64,000 nt of DNA from Dictyobacter aurantiacus (lineage in GTDB: Bacteria; Chloroflexota; Ktedonobacteria; Ktedonobacterales; Ktedonobacteraceae), in assembly GCF_003967515.1 (NCBI RefSeq), contig NZ_BIFQ01000001.1, positions 2,852,001-2,916,000 on the forward strand, in the 5' to 3' direction. How positions within the stretch are numbered: the first letter of the stretch is position 1; each line of letters begins with the position of its first letter. Below, in pieces: positions 1 through 8,264 of this stretch. Both the position numbers and the translations under genes were made by a program. Below the pieces are notes generated by a model, which was not told the DNA's origin, did no database searches, and saw only the letters and a list, made by a program, of their open reading frames with translations.

Positions 1-47
1 GATCGCACCTAGTTCAACGCACGAGTTGAAGTATACAATCTGCTCTC

Positions 48-215
48 TTACTTGGTCTCACGATGAAGCGCAGGCTCTCGACATGTGTTGCAATACTTCC
101 GAAGCTCCATGCGCTCGGGGTTATTTTTCTTGTTTTTCGAGGTGGTATAGTTGCGGCTTTTGCAAACGGTGCAAGCCAATGTTACCACGATACGATTCTC
201 TTTGCTTTTAGCCAT
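48..215 (-). CDS. rpmG: 50S ribosomal protein L33
   Basis: A 55-residue ribosomal protein L33 of the large subunit, starting [11 protein letters not shown] and ending HRETK before TAA. Two cysteine pairs, CTVC at residues 15-18 and CNTC at 42-45, mark the zinc-binding (C+) form of L33. Length and the N-terminal pattern match the family. It lies downstream of tuf on the same strand, as in the usual bacterial order tuf, rpmG, (tRNA-Trp), secE, nusG; the window ends before the next gene can be seen. The spacer from tuf is about 345 bp and is filled with tandem repeats, so it may be transcribed separately or by read-through. Confidence 0.93.
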   Translation of the reverse strand: MAKSKENRIVVTLACTVCKSRNYTTSKNKKNNPERMELRKYCNTCREPALHRETK

Positions 216-253
216 TTCTCTCTCCGTTTAACGTTTGGGTCTGGCTTGCCGCA

Positions 254-480
254 GGGGTGCAGGGTCCTCCCTGCCGGGGCGTGGGCGAGCATGCCGGGGC
301 ATACTCAAGTTCCCATAAATCCCTTTCCCCACTCCCAAGAGGGGTGCAGGGTCCTCCCTGCCGGGGTATGAGGTGTCCCCATAATCCTCTTTTCCCCACT
401 CCCAAGAGGGGTGCAGGGTTCTCCCTGCCGGGGTATGGGGTGTCCCCATACATCCTTTTCCCCGCTCCCAAAGGGAGCGC
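254..480. repeat. 67-bp tandem repeats between tuf and rpmG
   Basis: Two full units (starting at about 341 and 408, offset 67 bp) and partial units on either side. Each carries the core GGGGTGCAGGGTCCTCCCTG followed by CCGGGGTATG and GTCCCCA. The same core occurs at 48387-48427, inverted at 48490-48514, and at 62842-62891, so this is a dispersed family that became tandem here. Several short overlapping reading frames exist in the array, but they only reflect its repetition and are not called as genes. Confidence 0.85.
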
Positions 481-514
481 AAAAGTAAATCTCCAGAATA
501 GTTATCTAAGACAA

Positions 515-543
515 CTGTGGGCGCAATAACCTTGCGCCCACAG
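515..543 (-). terminator. hairpin behind tuf
   Basis: Perfect 12-bp inverted repeat (CTGTGGGCGCAA and its complement) around a 5-nt loop, starting 18 bp beyond the tuf stop codon. On the minus strand it is followed by TTGTCTT, a weak T-tract. It is a plausible intrinsic terminator or a stable 3' end for the tuf message. Confidence 0.65.
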
Positions 544-560
544 TGCGTCACTTTATAACC

Positions 561-1766
561 TTAGTTGATCACCTTTGTGCAGATACCAGCACCAACGGTG
601 CGGCCACCTTCACGGATGGCGAATTTCACGCCTTCTTCCATGGCGACCGGCTGAATCAGTTCAACTGTCATTTCGATGTTGTCACCAGGCATCACCATCT
701 CGACACCCTCGGGCAGCTTGATCGCTCCGGTTACGTCCGTGGTACGAACGTAGAACTGCGGGCGATAGCCGTTGAAGAATGGGGTATGGCGGCCACCCTC
801 TTCTTTGGAGAGGACGTATACCTGCGCCAGGAAGTTCTTGTGCGGCTTGATCGAACCGGGCTTGGCCAGAACCTGGCCGCGCTCGATGTCGGTACGCTCA
901 ACACCACGCAGCAGACACCCAACGTTGTCACCAGCCATACCGGAGTCCAGCGTCTTCTGGAACATCTCAACACCGGTTACGACGACGGAGCGGGTGTTTT
1001 CCTGCATGCCGACGATCTCGATGGTGTCGCCGGTCTTGACGATGCCGCGCTCGATACGTCCGGTGGCCACGGTACCGCGACCTTTAATACCGAAGACGTC
1101 TTCCACAGGCATCAAGAATGGCTGATCGGTTGGACGTGGTGGGGTGGGGATGTAGTTGTCGACCTGGTCCATCAGCTCCCAGATGCACTTGGCAGCTGGA
1201 TCATTGCGGGACAGGTCGCCCTTGCTTTCGAGAGCACCCAGGGCCGAACCACGAACGACGGGAATGTCGTCGCCAGGGAACTGGTTCTTGGAGAGCAGTT
1301 CGCGTACTTCCAACTCAACCAGCTCGAGCAACTCTTCGTCATCCATCATGTCAACCTTGTTCAGGAAGACAACCATGGACGGCACTTCTACCTGACGAGC
1401 AAGCAGTACGTGCTCACGGGTCTGTGGCATCGGGCCGTCGGGGGCACTCACCACCAGAATAGCACCGTCCATCTGGGCGGCACCGGTGATCATGTTTTTA
1501 ATGTAGTCAGCGTGACCAGGGCAGTCGACGTGCGCATAGTGGCGCTTCTCGGTCTCGTACTCCAGGTGAGCGATCGAGATGGTGATACCACGCTCGCGCT
1601 CCTCAGGTGCTTTGTCGATCTGGTCAAAAGCCGTGTATTTGGCGAGCTGAGCAGCTGACAGCACTTTGGTGATAGCTGCGGTCAGGGTCGTCTTACCATG
1701 GTCGATGTGGCCAATAGTACCAATGTTCACATGCGGCTTTGTTCGCTCGAACTTTTTCTTCGCCAT
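561..1766 (-). CDS. tuf: translation elongation factor Tu
   Basis: EF-Tu, 401 residues, the GTPase that delivers aminoacyl-tRNA to the ribosomal A site. The P-loop [10 protein letters not shown] covers residues 19-28, followed by the switch region with EERERGITI, the DCPGHADY motif and NKVD for guanine specificity; domains 2 and 3 follow with the usual GRGTVATGR and [11 protein letters not shown] segments. An AGGAG-type ribosome binding site stands just upstream of the ATG. Two tRNA genes lie directly upstream on the same strand, an arrangement like the tRNA-tufB operons of many bacteria. The minus-strand promoter at 2270-2298 probably drives the whole set. Confidence 0.98.
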   Translation of the reverse strand: MAKKKFERTKPHVNIGTIGHIDHGKTTLTAAITKVLSAAQLAKYTAFDQIDKAPEERERGITISIAHLEYETEKRHYAHVDCPGHADYIKNMITGAAQMDGAILVVSAPDGPMPQTREHVLLARQVEVPSMVVFLNKVDMMDDEELLELVELEVRELLSKNQFPGDDIPVVRGSALGALESKGDLSRNDPAAKCIWELMDQVDNYIPTPPRPTDQPFLMPVEDVFGIKGRGTVATGRIERGIVKTGDTIEIVGMQENTRSVVVTGVEMFQKTLDSGMAGDNVGCLLRGVERTDIERGQVLAKPGSIKPHKNFLAQVYVLSKEEGGRHTPFFNGYRPQFYVRTTDVTGAIKLPEGVEMVMPGDNIEMTVELIQPVAMEEGVKFAIREGGRTVGAGICTKVIN

Positions 1767-2023
1767 TTCCTACTGTGGCTCCTTCTGCAATCCTGCTTAC
1801 GATTCAGATCAGATAGCAATGGGTATAGACATGCAGCAGCCGCCCCCTGTATCTGATCGTCAAACAAAGTTAAAACTTCCCTACGGTTAAACGAACGGGA
1901 GTTGACGATCATTCAGAAGACGGCAGCAAGATCTTAATTACTTATAACCTACACGCGGAATTTATGAGTGTGGGCTATAGACGTGAAGAACGCCGAGCCC
2001 ACTCATCATATAGAAACCACGGA

Positions 2024-2095
2024 AGCCCGTGATGGGACTTGAACCCATGACCTCATTCTTACCAAGAATGTGCGCTACCTCTGCGCCACACGGGC
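2024..2095 (-). tRNA. tRNA-Thr (GGT)
   Basis: A 72-nt cloverleaf on the minus strand with acceptor GCCCGTG paired to CACGGGC, the GGTTCAAGTCC T-arm and anticodon loop TTGGTAA, giving anticodon GGT for threonine. CCA is not encoded. It lies between tRNA-Tyr and tuf in the same transcript. Confidence 0.95.
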
Positions 2096-2127
2096 TTGAT
2101 ACTACCAATACCTGGAGTCATTGATAG

Positions 2128-2211
2128 TGGTGGGCAGTGGAGGATTCGAACCTCCGAAGCTTGCGCAACTGATTTACAGTCAGTCCCATTTGGCCACTTT
2201 GGTAACTGCCC
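2128..2211 (-). tRNA. tRNA-Tyr (GTA)
   Basis: Class II tRNA with acceptor GGGCAGT paired to ACTGCCC, a long variable arm (GCAAGCTTC) and anticodon loop CTGTAAA, giving GTA. The 3' CCA is encoded at 2128-2130, unlike in the neighbouring tRNA-Thr. It is the first gene after the promoter at 2270-2298. Confidence 0.95.
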
Positions 2212-2269
2212 CTATATTGTCAAACACTCCGGTTCCTCTGAGTGATCGCTCTGAGTGATCAACGCCCAC

Positions 2270-2298
2270 ATTATAGCCGACCTACTCAGTTGTGTCAA
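2270..2298 (-). promoter_or_regulatory. sigma-70 promoter of the tRNA-tuf-rpmG operon
   Basis: On the minus strand TTGACA (2293-2298) and TATAAT (2270-2275) are both perfect consensus hexamers with exactly 17 bp between them. The predicted start near 2263 leaves a leader of about 50 nt before tRNA-Tyr. No convincing gene is seen in 2299-2590. Confidence 0.9.
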
Positions 2299-2590
2299 CA
2301 CCTTTTCTCGCCTTTTTTTTAAGTGGTCGTTAAATTGATAAATTTGGCTCCGCCTGATCCGCCACGGGAAAGTCATTGCCAAAAGCATTGCGTCTTGCAT
2401 AAATTGCTGGTATAATCTCCAACGTTGGAGAAATTCATCACACCTCAAGCCTTTTAATCGTCTGAGCCTAGCTAGCCAGGATTGATTGGTGTTCACAGTT
2501 GCTCTATACTGTAATTGAGCAGCATGCGGTTTTTCCGCTACCCAATGTATGAGTAATCTGTTTGGATTCTAGGAATAAGAGGTAGCTTCT

Positions 2591-2815
2591 ATGGCGACGA
2601 ATTGTGACTTCAGCCGTTCTTCCTTACTTAGTGAGCAGTATCAGCGTGAAATGGAACTCATCGCTGTTGCATTACAAGAAGAGACTCAGGATGAACGTGA
2701 TGAGCGTCTGTGCCTCGTCGCTCAGTCTTGGGCTTTGACTTCGGCTTGCTTCCGTTCACAGCTCGAGACCAGTGACGTTCCGTCCTATTCTCCGGTTGCT
2801 CTTGCTCGTCCGTAG
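2591..2815 (+). CDS. small hypothetical protein, possible antitoxin
   Basis: A 74-residue protein beginning MATNCDFSRSSLLSEQ, with an acidic, helix-prone centre (QEETQDERDERL). I do not recognise its family. An AAGAGGTAG element 7-15 bases before the ATG could be its ribosome binding site. It ends 32 bp before a MazF/PemK-like toxin on the same strand, and its size and position match the antitoxin of a type II pair, but no classical AbrB or MazE motif is visible. The antitoxin role is an inference from position only. Confidence 0.5.
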   Translation: MATNCDFSRSSLLSEQYQREMELIAVALQEETQDERDERLCLVAQSWALTSACFRSQLETSDVPSYSPVALARP

Positions 2816-2847
2816 TTTTCTAGTGAAGATGTGTTAGTTTAATTGCC

Positions 2848-3279
2848 ATGCCTCATCCTCCTGAAATTGCACCGGAAGCTCTGACCTATCTTACACCTGT
2901 GCAGTTTGGCATGGTGTACTGGGTGAATTTCGGTTATTCATCTCTCCCTCCTGGGATTGAAGAGAAGCGTATCCTGGATTGGCACCCCGCTCTGGTTGTG
3001 TCGGGCGATCCTTTCTGCCGTCACGCGGGTGCTGTGAATGTTGTCGCTTTGACTTCATATCGTGGAAAATTGCGCCCATATCATCACCTCCTCCTGAAAC
3101 GCGATTACCCTTTACTCGATACTGATAGCCTGGTGAAGACAGAGTTGATGTATCCCATTCTGCGTACCCTGCTGGCTGATCAGTATGCTATTTGCCGTCT
3201 CAACGATGCGGATTTACGGGCTGTGATGGGAAAAGTGGCCAATAGTCTGGCGATTACGATGTTCTATTCATTACATTAG
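2848..3279 (+). CDS. MazF/PemK-like toxin family protein
   Basis: A 143-residue protein with the PemK/MazF fold pattern. It has the opening VYWVNFG strand at about residues 22-28, then HPALVVSGD, then VVALTSYRG, then a conserved closing segment with LADQYAICRLNDADL that corresponds to the DQIRTVDKSRL-type end of MazF. Members are ribosome-independent mRNA interferases or, in some clades, inactive relatives. The N-terminus carries some 20 extra residues before the canonical start of the fold; the internal ATG at 2911 is an alternative start. It lies between a small ORF (possible antitoxin) and selA, all on one strand. Activity cannot be judged because the usual catalytic Arg/Ser-Thr signature is only partly recognisable. 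Confidence 0.68.
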   Translation: MPHPPEIAPEALTYLTPVQFGMVYWVNFGYSSLPPGIEEKRILDWHPALVVSGDPFCRHAGAVNVVALTSYRGKLRPYHHLLLKRDYPLLDTDSLVKTELMYPILRTLLADQYAICRLNDADLRAVMGKVANSLAITMFYSLH

Positions 3280-3313
3280 CGCATCGCCCTTATGTGTTAA
3301 GTTGGGTTTGCTT

Positions 3314-4699
3314 ATGACGCTTAATCAGAATCAGTTCCGCTTACTTCCTTCAGTCGATGAATTGCTACATACATCGCAAGGGATGGCCCTGGCCGAGACT
3401 TTTTCCCACGAGCTGGCTGTCAGCGCGCTGCGTTTGAGCATATCTCAGGCGCGCGATGCTATCCGCGCGGGCTCCCCCTGTCCCTCCGCCGAATCGTTGT
3501 TGCTCACTGCCGAACTTCATCTCCAACAACAATTCCAGCCCCGCTTGCGTCCATTGATTAACGCTACAGGCGTGATCATTAACACCAATCTGGGCCGCGC
3601 ACCTTTGAGCCAGGCTTCGTTACAGGCCGTTCAGCGAGTCGCTGGCGGCTATTCTAATCTTGAGTATGATATCGATCTGGGTGCACGTGGCTCTCGTCAT
3701 ACGCATGTGAGTGCTCTGCTGCGTGAATTGACTGGAGCTGAGGCGGCGCTGGTGACCAATAACAATGCCGCGGCTGTCTTGCTGGGATTGAGCGCGCTGG
3801 CTGCGGGACACGAGGTGGTGATTTCGCGAGGACAGCTGGTTGAGATCGGTGGGGGCTTTCGCGTTCCCGATGTGATGCGCCAGAGTGGCTGTCAACTGGT
3901 TGAAGTAGGAACGACCAATCGGACCCGCATCGCCGATTACGCGGCCGCCCTGACGGATCGTACGGCGGTGCTCCTGTCGGTCCATCCCAGCAATTTTTTG
4001 ATCACCGGTTTTACTGAATCCACCTCCATCGCGTCCCTGGTTGAGTTGGCCCACGAGCGAGGCCTGCTGGTTATGGATGATCTGGGAAGTGGCTGCCTGC
4101 TGAATTGTGAGCAATATGGCCTGTCCCACGAACCGACTCCCCAGGAGAGCCTGGCCGCGGGCGCCGACCTGGTCTGTTTTTCGGGTGATAAACTGCTGGG
4201 TGGACCCCAGGCGGGAATTATCCTGGGCAAGGCCGAGGTGGTGGCGCGGGTGGCTCGCCATCCCTTGATGCGTGCTATGCGTATCGATAAGATGACGCTG
4301 GCGGCGCTGGAGGCCACGCTGCGCCATTACCAGCTCGGAGAGGCCGAGATCCGCATTCCAATCTGGCGCATGATTTCTACCCCGGCCGAAAAGGTTGCGC
4401 GCCGTGCCGCCGACTGGGCGCATCAGTTGACCGCGCAGGGACTGGCTGTCCATACGCAACCGGGACAATCTACCATCGGCGGTGGCTCGCTGCCTGGCGA
4501 GACGCTGCCTACAATGCTGCTGGCCCTCGATGCTGTTTCCTGTTCATTGCCCCTGGAAACGATTTCGCAGCGTCTGCGTACTCGCCATACTCCCATTATC
4601 ACCAGAATCTCGCGCGATACCCTCTACCTCGATCCCCGCACAGTCCTCGAAGAACAGGATGCCGAGGTGATCGCCGCCCTGCAAGCCGCCCTGGCTTAA
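3314..4699 (+). CDS. selA: L-seryl-tRNA(Sec) selenium transferase
   Basis: SelA, 461 residues from the ATG at 3314 (an upstream in-frame TTG at 3302 is possible). This PLP enzyme converts Ser-tRNA(Sec) to Sec-tRNA(Sec) using selenophosphate. The sequence shows the N-terminal helical tRNA-binding part, then INATGVIINTNLGRAPL at about 82-98, the YDIDLGARGSRH segment and the PLP lysine region DLVCFSGDKLLGGPQAG with Lys293. Length and motifs match the family. selB, selD and tRNA-Sec are not found in this window, so the rest of the selenocysteine pathway would have to be elsewhere. The toxin-like gene ends 34 bp upstream and may be co-transcribed. Confidence 0.95.
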   Translation: MTLNQNQFRLLPSVDELLHTSQGMALAETFSHELAVSALRLSISQARDAIRAGSPCPSAESLLLTAELHLQQQFQPRLRPLINATGVIINTNLGRAPLSQASLQAVQRVAGGYSNLEYDIDLGARGSRHTHVSALLRELTGAEAALVTNNNAAAVLLGLSALAAGHEVVISRGQLVEIGGGFRVPDVMRQSGCQLVEVGTTNRTRIADYAAALTDRTAVLLSVHPSNFLITGFTESTSIASLVELAHERGLLVMDDLGSGCLLNCEQYGLSHEPTPQESLAAGADLVCFSGDKLLGGPQAGIILGKAEVVARVARHPLMRAMRIDKMTLAALEATLRHYQLGEAEIRIPIWRMISTPAEKVARRAADWAHQLTAQGLAVHTQPGQSTIGGGSLPGETLPTMLLALDAVSCSLPLETISQRLRTRHTPIITRISRDTLYLDPRTVLEEQDAEVIAALQAALA

Positions 4700-4707
4700 A
4701 ATGGCTG

Positions 4708-5532
4708 CTAGCCGCGCAGAAGCTGACTCTCTGCTAAGAGTACCTTCTGTATAATCGCCTCTGGCGTGGTAAATCTCATCTCATTTGCATCGTATAAAGC
4801 TTTCTTCTCATTATCAGGTAGGGATATTAATGTTTGGAGCTGCTGATCAAACATCTGGCTGACTGCCAGGTAACGGCTCGGAAGATGCTCTGGTAAATCT
4901 GCATCTAGCCAGAATGCATAGAACATTTCAGCTGCGGCCAGGTGATGGAGCGTTTGTTTTATGCTCCAGCCTTCATCCTGAGGAATCCAATCAAGCTGCT
5001 GCAAACTGAGATTTTCCGTGCGCTGGATCAGCATCTCGACTACAAGGTCGATGCGCCATAACCATGCATCCAGATCTTTTGCTGTTAATGGCAGTAAATC
5101 TTCATCCAGGGTGACAGCAGAGCTAGCCCAGCCATTGGTAGGCCGGGGCTCTATCCCTTTCTGTTGCCAGTTCAGCCATTGTTCTAGTTGATTGAGGTGA
5201 TCCAGCGCGTGATCTAGTATTCGCCTCAATACCTTCCGAGGCGTGTAGCTGTGCTCATCATCAGCAAACACCTCCCGAACCGGATCATATTGAGGAAGGC
5301 GTTGTAGCCGGACTTGTGTGTAGGCATGGGCCGCTCGTATGTGCCCGGCTACGTTTTCTGGCATTGGATAGAGTGAGAGCAGCAACCGCGATTTAAGCTC
5401 TATCACATTGGCCAGCATGTGCCTATCCACTGTTTCAGCGTTAGCCCTCTGTAATAGGGTATCCCGAGATGTCGCTAGCTGCTTTAATAATTCTATGTAC
5501 TCTGTAGATGGTGATGATAGGGGAAAAGACAT
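4708..5532 (-). CDS. DinB-like four-helix protein
   Basis: A 274-residue protein with a C-terminal DinB-like domain. The segment DEGWSIKQTLHHLAAAEMFY, around residues 185-204, matches the conserved helix of the DinB/YfiT superfamily with its metal-binding histidines. The N-terminal half has a similar pattern (RRILDHALDHLNQLEQWL), so two repeats of the fold are likely. DinB-like proteins are thiol-dependent transferases or hydrolases or have unknown roles. It starts with a GGAGG-type ribosome binding site and is divergent from the ArsR regulator, whose operator lies in the shared spacer, so it may be regulated by it. Its end lies 8 bp from the end of selA, in convergent orientation. Confidence 0.8.
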   Translation of the reverse strand: MSFPLSSPSTEYIELLKQLATSRDTLLQRANAETVDRHMLANVIELKSRLLLSLYPMPENVAGHIRAAHAYTQVRLQRLPQYDPVREVFADDEHSYTPRKVLRRILDHALDHLNQLEQWLNWQQKGIEPRPTNGWASSAVTLDEDLLPLTAKDLDAWLWRIDLVVEMLIQRTENLSLQQLDWIPQDEGWSIKQTLHHLAAAEMFYAFWLDADLPEHLPSRYLAVSQMFDQQLQTLISLPDNEKKALYDANEMRFTTPEAIIQKVLLAESQLLRG

Positions 5533-5595
5533 ATTGCCTCCATCTTATCTGTTCGGATGTTGTTCTTTGCCCTGGTGGCGGGTATGCGCTTACCA

Positions 5596-5630
5596 TTGTA
5601 ACACTGCTATATTTCGACTATAATCGAAAT
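5596..5630 (+). promoter_or_regulatory. promoter and operator of the ArsR gene
   Basis: TTGTAA (5596-5601) and TATAAT (5619-5624) are spaced 17 bp. A perfect inverted repeat, ATTTCGA and TCGAAAT with a 6-bp centre (5611-5630), encloses the -10 box. The predicted start of transcription falls on about 5631, the first base of the start codon. This is a typical layout for an autorepressor operator on a leaderless gene. Confidence 0.8.
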
Positions 5631-6326
5631 ATGTATGAGGCAAAAACAAAAGTAGATATCGCGATGGCGGCTGAGCTAATTGCCGATCCATCCAGGGCCG
5701 CTATACTCGATGCTTTGATGGAGAAGCGGGCTTTGACCGCGGGAGAACTGGCTCGCCAGGCCAGGGTCACACCCCAGACAGCCAGCTCTCATCTGGCAAA
5801 ATTGGTGGCTGGCGGTTTGCTGACAATGACAACTCAAGGACGGCATCGCTACTATGCGTTAGCGAGCGCGGAGGTTGCTTATTGCCTGGAGGCTCTGGCC
5901 TGTATCGCTCCTTCCGTCCCGATTCGTTCTCTACGCGAGTCTCTTGTTGAAGAACGTCTCCATGTGGCACGTACCTGCTACGATCACCTTGCTGGCAAAC
6001 TGGGTGTTGAATTGACTCAGATATTTATTGAGACCAGGCTATTAACAGCTGAGGGACAAAATTACGCCGTAACCAATGAAGGCGCTCGCTTTTTTCTTGA
6101 TTTTGGACTTGACCTTGAGCTGTTACGGCGGCAACGGCGTATGTTTGCACGCCAGTGTCTGGATTGGAGTGAACGTCGCTACCATCTGGCTGGTAGTCTG
6201 GGAACGGCCATCGCCCGGCAGCTATTTGAGCGCGGTTGGCTGGAAAAAATTCCGTCGTGCCGTGCGCTTCGCGTAACGGATAAAGGACGGGTTGGCTTAC
6301 TGGAGATGTTCGGCTTGAGGATGTAA
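5631..6326 (+). CDS. ArsR-family transcriptional regulator
   Basis: A 231-residue winged-helix regulator. The N-terminal ArsR-type domain contains the AAELIADPSRAAILDALM opening, the ALTAGELARQARVTPQTASSHLAKL recognition helix region and the GRHRYYALAS wing within residues 8-75. The remaining 150 residues form a helical C-terminal part without the metal-binding cysteines of classic ArsR, so the ligand is unknown. The start at 5631 is chosen because the domain begins there and the promoter and operator end exactly at it. A longer in-frame reading to 5508 runs through the promoter and into the neighbouring gene and is rejected. Autorepression and control of the divergent DinB-like gene are inferred. 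Confidence 0.88.
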   Translation: MYEAKTKVDIAMAAELIADPSRAAILDALMEKRALTAGELARQARVTPQTASSHLAKLVAGGLLTMTTQGRHRYYALASAEVAYCLEALACIAPSVPIRSLRESLVEERLHVARTCYDHLAGKLGVELTQIFIETRLLTAEGQNYAVTNEGARFFLDFGLDLELLRRQRRMFARQCLDWSERRYHLAGSLGTAIARQLFERGWLEKIPSCRALRVTDKGRVGLLEMFGLRM

Positions 6327-6340
6327 TATTTTGTAGAGCT

Positions 6341-6377
6341 AAAGAAGGAAGCCTTTTCCAGTCAGGCTTCCTTCTTT
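6341..6377. terminator. bidirectional terminator
   Basis: Hairpin with a 13-bp perfect stem (AAAGAAGGAAGCC and its complement) and an 11-nt loop between convergent arsR-type and rsgA genes. The A-rich and T-rich flanks let it work in both directions. Confidence 0.85.
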
Positions 6378-6404
6378 ATTGCCGTTTCTCTTGTTTAGCG
6401 TTCT

Positions 6405-7472
6405 TTAGCGTTCCTCACCTGTATAGATGCGAACGTAGCTGCGGTAGCGGCGCTCCTGAATGTGTCCATCGTTGACCGCCTGGCGGATAGCACAGCCATC
6501 TTCGTCCAGGTGGGCGCAATCTCCGTACAGGCATTCGCCCAGGTATGGACGAAACTCGACGAAGCATTCAGCCAACTCCTCGGGCGCGATATTCCAGGCA
6601 GCCAGGGCACGAATACCGGCCGAGTCGGCCAGCCAGCCGCCGCCCGAGAGAGGATAGAGCTGCGAACCCGTCGTCGTATGTTTGCCTTTGCCGGTGGCGT
6701 CGCTCACCAGCCCCGTGCGAATGGCCATGCCAGGCTCGATCGCGTTGACCAGTGAGGATTTACCAACACCCGAGGGGCCTGTAAACAGGGTGGTGTGATC
6801 TTTTAATAGTTCGCGCAACTGATCAATGCCTTGCTCGGTCTGGGTACTGGTAAAGATTACTTGATAGCCGAGCTGGCCATACAGCTTTGCCTCTTCTTCA
6901 ACGTAGCCGCTATGGGGGAGGTCGGCCTTATTGATGCAGATAACCGAGGAGAGCTGTGCGGACTCACAGATAGTCAGGTAACGGTCTAACAGACCAAAGT
7001 GGGGCTCGGGCTGCGCCGTTGCAAAGACGATAACTACTTGATTGAGATTTGCTAGCAGAGTTTGCTGAACCACCCTTTTGGCGGTTGATCCCGCATCCAT
7101 GCGTGAGAGCTCACTTTTACGCGGCAGGATCTCTTCAATTAAACCGTTCGTCTCGTCGAGACGGCGTATTTTGACATAATCTCCAACTGAAAGTCGAGTG
7201 GGGGGTGCGTTTTCGCTGCTGTCACGTTTCTCAATGCGTTCGAGACGCTCGGCGTGATTCTGAGCGTTGTGACCTTGTGAACTGTACTTGTTACTGCGTT
7301 GTTGGTTTTGACGGGTTTTCCCTAAGGATTTGGCCGAGTTGGCCTGTGCGAATGCTTTTTTGAGCTTACCTCGGAGTGTACAGCGCAAGATGCCATCTTC
7401 AGTATGTACATCGTAAATGCCATGCGCGCCGTTGAGGACCATGCCGGTCAGTTGTGCCGGGTTGTTAATCAA
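6405..7472 (-). CDS. rsgA: ribosome small-subunit GTPase RsgA
   Basis: A circularly permuted GTPase that checks maturation of the 30S subunit, 355 residues from a TTG start. Order along the protein: an OB-fold N-domain (TGMVLNGAHGIYDV), then NKAD (the G4 motif) placed before the P-loop GPSGVGKSSLVN, then DSAGIR, then the C-terminal zinc knuckle CLYGDCAHLDEDGC. The TTG at 7472 is preceded by GGAGGGG at a good distance and the OB domain begins right after it. The upstream extension to 7565 is hydrophobic, has no ribosome site and is unlike the family. A 41-codon ORF with a strong ribosome site lies 111 bp upstream. Confidence 0.94.
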   Translation of the reverse strand: MINNPAQLTGMVLNGAHGIYDVHTEDGILRCTLRGKLKKAFAQANSAKSLGKTRQNQQRSNKYSSQGHNAQNHAERLERIEKRDSSENAPPTRLSVGDYVKIRRLDETNGLIEEILPRKSELSRMDAGSTAKRVVQQTLLANLNQVVIVFATAQPEPHFGLLDRYLTICESAQLSSVICINKADLPHSGYVEEEAKLYGQLGYQVIFTSTQTEQGIDQLRELLKDHTTLFTGPSGVGKSSLVNAIEPGMAIRTGLVSDATGKGKHTTTGSQLYPLSGGGWLADSAGIRALAAWNIAPEELAECFVEFRPYLGECLYGDCAHLDEDGCAIRQAVNDGHIQERRYRSYVRIYTGEER

Positions 7473-7583
7473 TGCTATATCCCCTCCACAGAGAATAAAA
7501 AAACACGGTGTGAACAGTAACAATTTTTGCTGTCTATCCGTGCGGGAGGGAGCGGAGCGAACCATGCCTTTGTGTTGCGTTCG

Positions 7584-7709
7584 TTAGTCAGGCACTCCGC
7601 ATCGCTGTGGGATACCGGGGACCTGGCTATGTGGGTTTCGCCCTTTACCCTCGTGCAGGGTAGACAAGGTGCATGTAGGCACTATCGGTGAGTAGGTGAT
7701 CCTGGCCAT
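7584..7709 (-). CDS. 41-codon upstream ORF in the rsgA leader
   Basis: Small ORF MARITYSPIVPTCTLSTLHE onward to GVPD and a TAA stop, with a strong GAAGGAGGTG ribosome binding site 6 bases before the ATG. I do not recognise the product. The encoding region also forms local hairpins (TACCCT...AGGGTA and GGGCGAAACCC) and contains the heptamer AGGCACT twice, so the leader may act through RNA structure or leader translation. I tested it by eye against common riboswitch cores (TPP, cobalamin, SAM, c-di-GMP, c-di-AMP) and saw no clear match. It may encode a real micropeptide, a regulatory leader peptide, or nothing. Confidence 0.4.
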   Translation of the reverse strand: MARITYSPIVPTCTLSTLHEGKGRNPHSQVPGIPQRCGVPD

Positions 7710-7932
7710 AAAACTGCACCTCCTTCAACTGGACGAGCCAGAATTTGAAAAAACAGTGTTCTTTTAAGAGCATACTAGAATACTTATACGTTTGTCAATG
7801 AGCAAAGGTGACATGATTTTCGCCGTATTTCCTGGGCTCCAGGCATAATGTTCCTGTCTGCTTTTGCATAATTATAATTATTTATCAGTCCTGGCAATAT
7901 TGCCGTTCCTTAATCTTATTAGCTGGCACTAC

Positions 7933-7961
7933 TTGACATTCTGCCAGGATTGTAGTATTCT
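7933..7961 (+). promoter_or_regulatory. promoter of the initiator tRNA array
   Basis: TTGACA at 7933-7938 and TATTCT at 7956-7961 with a 17-bp spacer. The predicted start at about 7968 is only a few bases before the first tRNA. Confidence 0.85.
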
Positions 7962-7972
7962 ATGGAAGTTGT

Positions 7973-8048
<76 letters not shown>

Positions 8049-8080
8049 GTGTTTTTACACTTGATATTATTCCCTATTAT

Positions 8081-8156
<76 letters not shown>

Positions 8157-8188
8157 GTGTTTTTACACTTGATATTATTCCCTATTGA

Positions 8189-8264
<76 letters not shown>

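Noticed and set aside
341-448. CRISPR array at the tandem repeats
   Set aside because: Units are long (67 bp), spacers are not unique and no cas gene is present. The direct repeats at 50731 and 52339 were rejected for the same reasons.
208-551. overlapping frames of 87-107 codons in the tuf-rpmG spacer
   Set aside because: They only translate the 67-bp tandem repeats (GCMGTPHTPAG-type repetition).
543-1658. 371-codon plus frame opposite tuf
   Set aside because: Shadow of the highly biased tuf gene.
2212-2496. 94-codon minus frame upstream of tRNA-Tyr
   Set aside because: It runs through the consensus promoter of the tRNA-tuf operon and has no ribosome site.
3620-4468. 282-codon minus frame inside selA
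   Set aside because: Mirror frame of selA, with low-complexity His/Gln/Arg content.
3314-4699. selenoprotein gene next to selA
   Set aside because: I saw no neighbouring frame interrupted by TGA with a following hairpin that would suggest a selenocysteine codon.
7566-7709. riboswitch in the rsgA leader
   Set aside because: I compared it by eye with cores of common classes (TPP, cobalamin, SAM, glycine, c-di-GMP, c-di-AMP) and found no match; only the small ORF and local hairpins are reported.
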